Positions 54,022-63,085 of a stretch of 64,000 nt of DNA are shown here, piece after piece. The notes beneath the pieces were generated by a model that was given only the letters and a program-made list of their open reading frames with translations, was not told the DNA's origin and did not search any database. Source of the DNA: Bog-473 sp963791995 (GTDB lineage: Bacteria; Actinomycetota; Acidimicrobiia; Acidimicrobiales; RAAP-2); NCBI GenBank assembly GCA_963791995.1, contig CAWBUQ010000004.1, positions 372,001-436,000 of the forward strand. Reading direction: 5' to 3'. The position numbers and the translations under genes were made by a program. Positions within the stretch are counted from its first letter, which is position 1. Every line of letters starts with the position of its first letter.

Positions 54022-55380
54022 GTGGGGAACACGCTGACGGACGAGACGACTCAGCGCGGCTCGCGGGCGCACGCCGGCCGGGCGCTCCGTGGACTGCTCG
54101 GAGGCTCCTTGCTGGCCGGCACGCTGGCGGTGGGCGGGGGTGCCGTGATGGCGGCCGGCCCGGCCGGTGCCGCCCCGAGCACGGCCAACACCTGCCCGGT
54201 GACCGCTCCGGCAACGGCGGCCCAAGACGCCGCCACCACGGGGATCACCAAGAACTCGGTCACGGTGGGCAACGTGTCGATCATCTCGGGCCCCGTGCCC
54301 GGGCTCTTCGAGGGCGCCTCCATCGGCGTGAAGGCCTACTTCGCCTACATCAACTCGAAGGGGGGAGTGAACGGCCGCAAGCTCGACGTCGACGCCAAGG
54401 ACGACGCGTTCAGTGGCCAGCAGAACGAGACCGAGACGCAAGAAGCCGTCAGCAGCGACTTCGCCATGGTGGGCAGCTTCTCGCTGTTCGACGGCTACGG
54501 CTGCAAGGCGCTCGCCGCCGATCCGGCCGTGCCCAACGTGTCGGTGACCCTCGACCCCAACGCCCAGGTCTTGCCGAACACCTTCAGCGCGGATCCCACC
54601 GTGCTCGGTTCGACCCTGGGGACATGGCAGTACTACAAGAAGCACTACCCGAAGGACCTGAACATCGGGTCCATCGTCTCGGACACCGCACCGGCGGAGG
54701 ACCAGTTGAACGGCGAGCTGGCCGCGGCCAAGTCGGTCGGGTACAAGGTCGCCTATGTCGACGACATCAACCCCTTGCAGTCCAACTTCACGACGGACGT
54801 CATCAACATGAGGAGCAAGGGCGTCAACGCCGTCGACCTCACCGGCATCGACTGGCAGGACGCCGCCATCTTCGTGGAGAACGCGGCGACCCAGAACTGG
54901 CACCCCGGGCTCATCTTCTCGGGCGGCCCGGTCTACGCCGACCAGTTCATCTCGCACGCCGGCGGCCCCGCCGCGACGAACGGCATCATGATCGGGCAGG
55001 TCTTCCCCCTCTACCTCGGTGAGGACGCCTCCACGGTGCCGGCGGTCAAGACCTTCTTGCAGTACACCAAGAAGGTCAACTCGTCGTGGGTCCCCGATCT
55101 CTACACCCTCTTCGGGTGGGCCTCCGCCCAGCTCTTCGTCCAGGCCCTCCAGGCGGCCGGCCCCAATCCGACCCGGGGCGCGGTGATCGACCAGCTGAAG
55201 AAGATCACGACCTTCGACGCCTCGGGCATGGTGGCGCCGGCCGATCCGGCGCAGAAGAAGCCCTCGGCGTGCTTCATGATCGCCACCATCAAGAACGGCA
55301 AGTACGTACGCGTGTTGCCCAAGTCGGGGTACGACTGCAACGCCAAGTACTTCTACGCTTCGTCCGCGGGCTCCTCGTAG
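54022..55380 (+). CDS. ABC receptor (LivK-type), second importer
   Basis: GTG 54022 after GAAGGGG; GTG 54016 is also possible. A signal peptide (ALRGLLGGSLLAGTLAVGGG, then AAGPAGA) precedes the type I binding fold: VGNVSIISGPVPGLFEGA, YINSKGGVNGRKLDVDAKDD and IGSIVSDTAPAEDQL. 452 aa, no frameshift. Paralogous in role, not closely similar in sequence, to the receptor at 10.2 kb. Confidence 0.92.
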   Translation: MGNTLTDETTQRGSRAHAGRALRGLLGGSLLAGTLAVGGGAVMAAGPAGAAPSTANTCPVTAPATAAQDAATTGITKNSVTVGNVSIISGPVPGLFEGASIGVKAYFAYINSKGGVNGRKLDVDAKDDAFSGQQNETETQEAVSSDFAMVGSFSLFDGYGCKALAADPAVPNVSVTLDPNAQVLPNTFSADPTVLGSTLGTWQYYKKHYPKDLNIGSIVSDTAPAEDQLNGELAAAKSVGYKVAYVDDINPLQSNFTTDVINMRSKGVNAVDLTGIDWQDAAIFVENAATQNWHPGLIFSGGPVYADQFISHAGGPAATNGIMIGQVFPLYLGEDASTVPAVKTFLQYTKKVNSSWVPDLYTLFGWASAQLFVQALQAAGPNPTRGAVIDQLKKITTFDASGMVAPADPAQKKPSACFMIATIKNGKYVRVLPKSGYDCNAKYFYASSAGSS

Positions 55381-55428
55381 GCTTCCGGGAGTGGGATGCC
55401 AGGGGGAGACCGCCGATGAGATGAGGCC

Positions 55429-57384
55429 GTGAGCGTCTTTCTCTCCTTCACGGTCCTCGGCATCCTCTACGGTGCCGTGTACGGCATCTTGGCCACCGGG
55501 CTGGTGGTGACGTACAACACCACCGGCGTCTTCAACTTCGCGCAGGGTGCGGTGGGCGCGGTCGCCGCGTTCAGCTATTGGCAGCTCTGGCAGGACTGGC
55601 ACTGGCCCTTCCTCCTGGCCATCGTGGTGGTCGTCTTCGTGGAGGCGCCACTCCTCGCCATCGCCGTCGAATTCGTGCTCTTCCGCCGCATCCACGGGGC
55701 CTCGGTCGAGCGGTCGCTCATGGTGTCGCTGGGCTTGCTGGTGATCCTGCTCGGGCTGACCACGATCTTCTGGGGCAACCCCGACGTCGTGCGTTCGGTG
55801 CCCGCGTACTTCACGCAATCCGACGGCACCGTGTTGTCGGTCCGGCTGTTCGGCAGCAACGGCGTGACGATCCAGTACCAGCAGATCATGATCGTGATCG
55901 TCGCCGCCGTCGTCGCCATCGGCCTCGGCATCTTCCTGCGCCGGATGCGCCTCGGCGTCGCCATGCGCGCCGTCGTCGACGACCCCGACCTGGTCGCCAT
56001 GTCCGGGGCCAAGCCGTACCGGATGTCTCAGATGGGCTGGGTCGTCGGCTTCGCGCTGGCCGCCCTGGCCGGGGTGCTGCTGGCCCCGATCGTCGGACAG
56101 ACCGGTCTCACGGCCGACCAGCTGACCCTGTTGGCGCTGAACGGGTTCGCCGCCGCGGTGGTCGGGCGTTTGCGCAACCTGCCGATGACCTTCGTCGGCG
56201 CGCTGATTCTCGGGCTCATCACCCAGTACTGCGTCGGCTACCTGCCCGGCCACATCAACGCCGGCCTGGCCTCGGTCCTGACCGAGGTCATCCCGGTCGT
56301 CTTCCTCTTCGTGGTGCTGCTGGTGATCCCCGCGGCGCGGCTGGCGGCGGTCGGGCGGCTGGCCCTGCGGCCGGTCCCCAAGGTCGTGACCGCCCGCCAG
56401 TCGGTTGCCGGCGGCATCCTTCTCGTTGCGCTGATGGTGGTCTTGGCCGTCATGGTCGGGGAGACCGCGTTGGCCACCTTGTCACAGGGCCTGGCCTTTG
56501 GCATCGTGGGGCTCTCGCTGGTCCTTCTCGTCGGTTACGCGGGTCAGGTGTCGTTGTGCCAGCTCACCTTCATGGGCATCGGCGCCTTCACCATGGGCAA
56601 GGTCTTCGGCGGCGACTCGTGGTGGGGGCTCCTCCTCGCCGTCGTCGTCTCCGGCGCGGTGGGGGCCGTGGTGGCGCTGCCCGCCCTGCGCCTGCGCGGC
56701 CTCTATCTGGCTCTGGCGACGTTCGCCTTCGGCGAAGTGATGTACTCCGCCTTCTTCTCGAACTCGAGCATCATCCCCGACGGGACCTCCATCAACGTGG
56801 GCCGTGTCCCGCTGCCCTTCATGCACTCGGTGGGTGACCGGGCGATGCTCATTGAGGTGGCGGTCGCCGCCGCGCTCTGCGCGCTCGTGGTCGGCCTCGT
56901 CCGGCGGAGCTCGTTCGGCCGCCGGCTGGTCGCGATGAGCGATTCGCCGGCGGCCTACGCCACTGTCGGGCTGAGCTCGGTGCGGACCAAGATGCTCGTC
57001 TTCAGCCTGTCCGCGGCGATGGCCGGGCTCGGCGGCGTGTTCTACGCCGGGCAGCAGGGCGGCATCGGCGCCAACGACGTGCAGTTCATCGGAAGCCTCA
57101 CCCTGTTGCTCTTCGTCGCCATCTGGGGGATCCGCACCATCACCGGCGCCTTGCTGGGCGGCGTGACGGCCGCTGCGCTGCCGGTGCTCCAGACCCATCT
57201 CCCCTCCTCCCTGGCCGACATCACGGGTCTCGCAGCCGGCATCGGCATCGTGCTGCTCGCCCGGAGTCCAGAGGGGATCCTCGGCATGGAATGGCTGACG
57301 AACCGCATCCACCTCCCCTTCGGCGAAGGGGCCGACCAGCCGCGCCAGCTCGTCTTGGACCACGAGGTGGCCAGTGCCGCCTGA
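55429..57384 (+). CDS. Liv-type ABC permease, LivH-LivM single chain
   Basis: GTG 55429. 651 aa in one intact frame: the LivH half (FTVLGILYGAVYGILATGLV; LRRMRLGVAMRAVVDDPDL; VGRLRNLPMTFVG) then the LivM half (VGYAGQVSLCQLTFMGIGAF; LRLRGLYLALATFAFGEVMY; FSLSAAMAGLGGVFYAG). About 16-18 transmembrane helices. This intact copy supports reading the frameshifted 6.4-8.4 kb permease as one gene. Confidence 0.94.
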   Translation: MSVFLSFTVLGILYGAVYGILATGLVVTYNTTGVFNFAQGAVGAVAAFSYWQLWQDWHWPFLLAIVVVVFVEAPLLAIAVEFVLFRRIHGASVERSLMVSLGLLVILLGLTTIFWGNPDVVRSVPAYFTQSDGTVLSVRLFGSNGVTIQYQQIMIVIVAAVVAIGLGIFLRRMRLGVAMRAVVDDPDLVAMSGAKPYRMSQMGWVVGFALAALAGVLLAPIVGQTGLTADQLTLLALNGFAAAVVGRLRNLPMTFVGALILGLITQYCVGYLPGHINAGLASVLTEVIPVVFLFVVLLVIPAARLAAVGRLALRPVPKVVTARQSVAGGILLVALMVVLAVMVGETALATLSQGLAFGIVGLSLVLLVGYAGQVSLCQLTFMGIGAFTMGKVFGGDSWWGLLLAVVVSGAVGAVVALPALRLRGLYLALATFAFGEVMYSAFFSNSSIIPDGTSINVGRVPLPFMHSVGDRAMLIEVAVAAALCALVVGLVRRSSFGRRLVAMSDSPAAYATVGLSSVRTKMLVFSLSAAMAGLGGVFYAGQQGGIGANDVQFIGSLTLLLFVAIWGIRTITGALLGGVTAAALPVLQTHLPSSLADITGLAAGIGIVLLARSPEGILGMEWLTNRIHLPFGEGADQPRQLVLDHEVASAA

Positions 57385-58141
57385 ACCGAACGCGCCGGCC
57401 GCCCTCGAGGTCGGCGGCGTGAGCGTGCGCTTCGGCGGCGTGGCCGCCCTCAGCGAGGTCTCGCTGCGCGTGGAAGCGGGCACGGTCACCGGCCTCATCG
57501 GGCCCAACGGGGCGGGCAAGACGACGCTGTTCAACGTCATCACAGGCCTGCAGCGGCCTGACCATGGTGCGGTGTCCATGGGCGGCGCCGACGTCACCCG
57601 CAAGCGCACGCACCGGCGTGCCCGCCTCGGTTTGGCCCGCACGTTTCAGCGCCTCGAGCTCTTCTCGACCCTCAGTGCCACCGACAACGTACGCGTTGGG
57701 CTCGAGGCGAGCGGGCGAGCATCCGCCTCGACCGCCCTCGGGCTGCTCGACCGGGTGGGCGTGGGAGAAGAGGCGTCGGCACCGGTCTCGTCGCTGCCGA
57801 CCGGTTCGGCCCGCCTCGTCGAGCTGGCCCGTGCCTTGTCGACCGATCCCAAGGTGCTGCTCCTCGATGAGCCGTGCTCGGGCCTCGACGAGCACGAGAC
57901 CGAGACCCTCGGACACCTGCTGACCTCGCTGGCCGCCGAAGGCCGCGCCGTCCTCCTGGTCGAGCACGACACCGACCTGGTGTGGCGGGTCTGCGGCCGC
58001 GTGCACGTGCTCGACTTCGGGCAGGTGATCGCCTCGGGCACCCCCGACGAGGTCCGCCGCGACCCGGCCGTGCAAGAGGCCTATCTCGGCCGCAGCTCGG
58101 TGGTCGAGGAGCCGGCGGCGAGGACGGAGCCGGGCGCGTGA
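57374..58141 (+). CDS. ABC transporter ATPase, LivG type
   Basis: GTG 57374 overlaps the permease by 11 bp. 255 aa: VRFGGVAALSEVSLRV, Walker A GPNGAGKTT, GLARTFQRLELF, a degenerate signature LPTGSARLVELARAL, Walker B VLLLDEPCSGLD and LLVEHDTDLVWRVC. No frameshift. Confidence 0.93.
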   Translation: MPPEPNAPAALEVGGVSVRFGGVAALSEVSLRVEAGTVTGLIGPNGAGKTTLFNVITGLQRPDHGAVSMGGADVTRKRTHRRARLGLARTFQRLELFSTLSATDNVRVGLEASGRASASTALGLLDRVGVGEEASAPVSSLPTGSARLVELARALSTDPKVLLLDEPCSGLDEHETETLGHLLTSLAAEGRAVLLVEHDTDLVWRVCGRVHVLDFGQVIASGTPDEVRRDPAVQEAYLGRSSVVEEPAARTEPGA

Positions 58142-58887
58142 GCAGCGAGACGAATGTCGACGTCGACACCGGCACCGGCGCCAGGAGCCGGGCGGGTGCC
58201 GGTCTGTCCATCGACGCGGTGCGCGCGGCGTACGGGCGAATCGAGGTGCTCCACGGCGTAGACCTCGAGGTCCCGGGCGGGAGTGTCTTCGCACTGCTCG
58301 GACCCAACGGGGCCGGCAAGAGCACGCTGTTGAAGGCGGTCAACGGCCGGCTCCACCTCACGCACGGGGCGATCGCAATCGACGGGGTGCCGTCGTCGCC
58401 GTGGAAGCCTGAGGCACTGGCACGTGCCGGCGTCATCGCCATCCCCGAGGGGCGAGGCGTGTTCCCCAACCTCACCGTGCGGGACAACTTGCGCATGTGG
58501 ACCTACCGGGGTGGCATCACGTCCGCCGAGGTCGAGTCCCGTGCCTACGAGCAGTTCCCCCGACTCAAGGAGCGTCGGAAGCAGCTGGCCGGCACGCTCT
58601 CGGGTGGAGAGCAGCAGATGCTGGCCATTTCGCGTGCGCTCGCCGGCGACACCAAGGTCCTCCTGCTCGACGAGATCTCCATGGGCCTCGCCCCGATCAT
58701 CGTGGCCGACCTCTACGAGCTGGTGGCGTCGATCGCCGCCGGTGGGGTCACCGTGGTCGTCGTCGAGCAGTTCGCCGAGACCGCCCTCGGCATCGCGGAC
58801 CACGCGGCGATCATGTTGCACGGGCGGATCGCGCATACCGGCACGCCGAGCGAAATGGCCGCCGCGGCCGAGACCGCCTACCTGTAG
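58138..58887 (+). CDS. ABC transporter ATPase, LivF type
   Basis: GTG 58138 overlaps the LivG stop (GTGA). 249 aa: RAAYGRIEVLHGVDLEV, Walker A GPNGAGKST, IAIPEGRGVFPNLTV, signature LSGGEQQMLAISRAL, Walker B VLLLDEISMGLAP and VVVVEQFAETALG. Last gene of the second importer operon. Confidence 0.94.
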   Translation: MSSETNVDVDTGTGARSRAGAGLSIDAVRAAYGRIEVLHGVDLEVPGGSVFALLGPNGAGKSTLLKAVNGRLHLTHGAIAIDGVPSSPWKPEALARAGVIAIPEGRGVFPNLTVRDNLRMWTYRGGITSAEVESRAYEQFPRLKERRKQLAGTLSGGEQQMLAISRALAGDTKVLLLDEISMGLAPIIVADLYELVASIAAGGVTVVVVEQFAETALGIADHAAIMLHGRIAHTGTPSEMAAAAETAYL

Positions 58888-58891
58888 GGGT

Positions 58892-58909
58892 CGCCGGCTG
58901 GCCCCGGCG
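58892..58909. terminator. GC hairpin between convergent livF and valS
   Basis: CGCCGG-CTGGCC-CCGGCG is a perfect 6-bp stem just after the livF stop and before the valS stop at 58914. No T tract. Confidence 0.5.
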
Positions 58910-58913
58910 GGTG

Positions 58914-61465
58914 TCACGCCTCGTCGGCGAGCTGCACCTCCACCGCAAGCGCGTCGCCCGTCTGGAGGACCAGCTCGTCCACGCCACCGGCGTCGGTGAT
59001 GTCTCCGCGCGCCGCCTCCACCGCGGCCAGGGTGGCCTCGGGACCGTGCACCACGAGGCGGGCCACCCGCGCCCGCATGGAGCGCTTGTTCGTCGTCTTC
59101 TCCCGTCGCACCGACCCGAGGACCTCGGCGGCGACGCGCAGCACCGTCGGTGTCGGCACCGGCGTGCGGGCCGACCTCGTCGGGGTCGGGCCAACGCCAC
59201 CCGTGCACCGAGCCCGCCTGCCACCAGCTCCACACCTCCTCGGTGACGAAGGGCATGAACGGGGCGAAGAGGCGGAGCAGGACCGAGAGGGCGATCGCCA
59301 GGGTGGCCCGGGCCGAGTCCGCCCCGGCTGCGTCACCCTCGCCGTAGGCGCGGGCCTTGACCAGCTCGACGTAGTCGTCGCAGAAGGACCAGAAGAAGGA
59401 TTCGGTCAGCTCGAGGGCGCGGGCGTAGTCGAACCCGTCGTGGGACGCCGTGGCCGCCTGCACCAGCGTCGCCAGTTGTGCGAGCAGCGCGGCGTCCAGC
59501 GGCGCCCGCACGGCATCGACCCCGGGCGGTGGGCCGTCGCCGAGCCGGCCCAGGGCGAACTTCGAGGCGTTGAGGACCTTGATCGCCAGGCGGCGGCCGA
59601 TCTTCATGACCCCGGTGTCGAACGCGGTATCGGTGCCGGGGCGCCCGTTGCAGGCCCAGTAGCGGACGGCGTCGGAGCCGAACTCCTCGAGCAGCGCCAT
59701 GGGCGTGACGACGTTGCCCCGGGACTTGGACATCTTCTTGCGGTCGGGGTCGAGGATCCAGCCGTTGATGGTGGCGTGCTTCCAGGGCACGGTGTCGTGT
59801 TCCTGGTGCGAGCGCAGGAGCGTCGAGAACAGCCACGTCCGGATGATCTCGGGTCCCTGCGGGCGCAGGTCCATGGGAAAGGTCCGGGCGAAGAGCGCCG
59901 GGTCGTCGGCCCACCCGCAGGCGATCTGGGGCGTGACCGAGGAGGTGGCCCAGGTGTCCATGACGTCGGGGTCCCCGGTGAAACCCCCCGCGACGCCGCG
60001 CTGCTCCTCGGCGTAGCCCGCGGGCACGTCGGTGGTCGGGTCGACGGGGAGGCGAGCCTCGTCGGGGAGGATGGGGCGAGGCGTAGTCGGGCGTCCCGTC
60101 GGCGTCGAGGGGGTACCACACGGGAATGGGGACCCCGAAGAAGCGCTGGCGGCTGATGAGCCAGTCGCCGTTGAGCCCGTTGACCCAGTCGTCGTAGCGG
60201 ACCTTCATGTACGGCGGGTGCCAGTCCAGTTCGGTTGCCCGCTCGAGGAGCTGCCGGCGCAGCACCTCGTCGCGCCCGCCGTTGCGGATGAACCACTGGC
60301 GGCTGGTGACGATCTCGAGGGGACGATCCCCGCGCTCGTAGAACTTCACGGGATGCGTGATGGGGCGGGGCTCACCCACCATCTCGCCCGACGCGGCCAG
60401 CATCTCGACCATCGCGCGCTGCGCCTGCTTCACCGTGCGCCCGGCGATGGCCCGCCAGGCCTCACCGTCCTCGACGCCGGGCGGCGGCGTCTCGGTGATG
60501 CGTCCCGAGCGGGTGACGATGCTGCGCGTGGGCAGGTTGAGTTCGCGCCACCACACGACGTCAGTGACGTCGCCGAACGTGCAGATCATGGCGATGCCGG
60601 ACCCCTTGTCGGGCTCGGCGAGACGGTGGGCCAGCACTGGCACCTCCACCCCGAAGAGCGGTGTGTGCACGCTCGTGCCGAAGCGAGCCGCATAGCGCTC
60701 GTCGTCGGGGTGGGCGACCAGCGCCACGCAGGCCGCCACGAGCTCCGGTCTCGTCGTCTCGATCTCGATGTCGTCGAAGCGCAGCCGGTGGTATGCCCCC
60801 TGGAGCTCTCTGTCCTCCATCTCGGCCTGGGCGACTGCCGTCTGGTAGTCGACGTCCCACATGGTGGGTGCCTCGGAGGTGTAGGCCTCGCCGCGAGCCA
60901 GGTTGTGCAGGAACATCATCTGGCTGGTGCGACGGCTGCGATCGTCGATGGTGGCGTAGCCGAGGCTCCAGTCAACCGAGAGCCCGACGTGGCGCCAGAG
61001 CTCCTCGAAAGCGTGCTCGTCCTGCGTGGTCAGCTCGTGGCAGAGCGCGATGAAGTTGGGCCGGCTGACCGCGACGGCATGCTTGCCCGGCGCTTCCGGC
61101 GGGACGTGAAGTCGGGATCGTAGGGGAGTGACGGATCGCAGGCCACACCGAAGTGGGTCTGGACGCGCCGCTCGGTCGGGAGCCCGTTGTCGTCCCAGCC
61201 CATCGGGTAGAAGAGCTTCCAGCCCCGCATGCGCCGGTAGCGGGCGATGGCATCGGTCTGCACGTAGCCGAAGACCGATCCCATGTGCAGCGATCCCGAC
61301 ACCGTCGGGGGCGGCGTGTCGATGGAGAACACCTCGTCCCGCGTGGCGTGGGCGTCGAAGCGGTAGAGGCCCGTCGTCCTCCCAGACGGCGGCCCAGCGG
61401 GCCTCGAGGCCGTCGAGGGTCGGCTTCTCGGGGACGCGGGGCGCTCCGGTTTCGGGCGTCGACAT
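58914..61465 (-). CDS. valS: Valine-tRNA ligase (about six frameshifts)
   Basis: ATG 61465. Class Ia synthetase: PPPTVSGSLHMGSVFGYVQT (HIGH-equivalent), FYPMGWDDNGLPTE, editing-domain segment FDDIEIETTRPELVAACVAL, WFIRNGGRDEVLRR, WDRKKMSKS-type LDPDRKKMSKSRGNVV and an anticodon domain ending LALAVEV-like in DALAVEVQLADEA. Breaks near 61100 (ACGT and CCCG), 60078 (GCCT) and 59150 (GCCG) are synonymous doublings; one near 61375 is Asp/Glu. It must be functional in the organism, which supports an assembly origin of the shifts. Confidence 0.93.
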
Positions 61466-61485
61466 GATCGGGTTACCGTACCCGG

Positions 61486-62883
61486 GTGCTGCACCTCCAC
61501 GACACCGCCACGGGCACCGTCCGCCCCGTCGAGCTGCGGACCGAGGGCGAAGTGTCGATCTACGTGTGCGGACCGACCGTCTACGACCTGCCCCACATCG
61601 GCCACGGTCGCTACAACCTGGTCTTCGACGTGCTCAGGCGCTACCTCCTCTTCTCGGGGTTGGCCGTGCACTACGTCTCCAACGTCACCGACGTCGACGA
61701 CAACATCATCAAACGGGCCAACGAGCAGGGCAGGACCGAGCCCGAGGTCGCCGGCGGAGTTCGAAGCGCGGTGGTTGGAGGCGATGGACGCGCTCGGCCT
61801 CTTGCGGCCCGACGACACGCCGCACGCCACGGCCTACATCGCCGACATGGTCGACCTGATCGCCGACCTGATGGACAAGGGCGTCGCCTACGAGACGTCC
61901 GACGGCGTCTACCTGAACGTCGAACAGGTCGACGGCTACGGGCTGCTGGCCCGCCAGAGCCTCGAATCGCTGCGCGCCGGCGCCCGTGTGGAAGAGAACG
62001 AGGAGAAGCGATCACCCCTCGACTTCGCGTTGTGGAAGAAGGCCAAGGAAGGCGAGCCCTCCTGGGACGCGCCCTGGGGTGCGGGCCGGCCGGGATGGCA
62101 CACCGAGTGCGTCGTGATGTCGCTCGATCTGCTCGGCGACGGCTTCGACCTGCACGGCGGGGGGCAGGACCTGGCCTTCCCGCACCACGAGAACGAGCGG
62201 GCCCAGGCCGTCGCCGAGGGCCGGCCGTTCGCCCGCCACTGGGTGCACAACGGCTGGGTCGAGGTCGAGGGCACGAAGATGTCGAAGTCGCTCGGCAATT
62301 TCACCTCGTTGACCGACCTGCTCGACCAGTGCGACGGCCGGGCCTACCGCATGCTTGGTGCTGCGGGCGCACTACCGCTCGCCCATCGAGGTGACGGCGG
62401 CCACCATCGCCGACGCCGAGAAGGCGCTCGAACGGCTGGACATCGCGGCCCGCCGATTCGGCATCGGCGATCTGCTGGAGGAGAGCGGCCGGGGTTACGT
62501 CGTCGAGTCGAGCGACGGCGCCGGCGCGGACCCCGGTGCGCTGGCCGTGTTCCATGCCCGCATGGACGACGACCTGGACACACCCGGTGCCCTTGCGGGC
62601 ATCTTCGAGCTTGTCAGTGCGGCGCACACCATCGCGGATGCCGGCGACGAGACCGAGGGGCGTCGCTATGCCATGACCGCCGCGCTGCTGGCCGCCGCCT
62701 TGGGCCTGCCCGCTGCACGCTGCGACCTCCGAAGTGGACGAGGAGTCGGCCCGCCTGGTGTCGGCTCGTGACGAGGCCCGCCGGGCGAAGGACTTTGCCC
62801 GGGCCGACGCCATGCGGGACGAGCTGGTCGCCCTGGGCTGGACCGTCGAGGACACGCCCTCGGGCACCGCGATCCGCCGCTGA
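61486..62883 (+). CDS. cysS: Cysteine-tRNA ligase (three frameshifts)
   Basis: GTG 61486, divergent from valS with 20 bp between. Zinc/HIGH region YVCGPTVYDLPHIGHGR, zinc ligands in GWHTECVVMSLDLLG and FPHHENERAQ, KMSKS in EGTKMSKSLGNF. The C-terminal DALR/anticodon part ends FARADAMRDELVALGW. Shifts at 61750-61753 (GCCG), 62354-62357 (CTTG) and about 62710 (GCTG) are synonymous. About 465 aa. The full C-terminus argues against MshC. Confidence 0.93.
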
Positions 62884-62938
62884 CGCTCTCGTCGGGGAAT
62901 CCCTTGTCAAAGGCATGAATTCCCGCTTGCTGTGGACT

Positions 62939-62971
62939 GGTTACCGCATCCGTAGGTTACTCTGTGGTAAC
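62939..62971. promoter_or_regulatory. Operator-like repeats upstream of acyl-CoA dehydrogenase
   Basis: GTTAC-TCTGTG-GTAAC (62956-62971) is an inverted repeat, preceded by another GGTTACC (62939-62945). It is the only AT-richer patch in the 202-bp gap after cysS, 115 bp before the next start. A TetR/FadR-like site is possible. Confidence 0.45.
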
Positions 62972-63085
62972 AAGGACAGATGGGGTGGGCCGCGCACCAC
63001 GCCAGCGGACGTGAAACCGACCGTGGATTCCACCCGACACAGAGAAGTCCCGTTCGCGGCCAGGGACCGTCCAAGGAGGGCAGCC

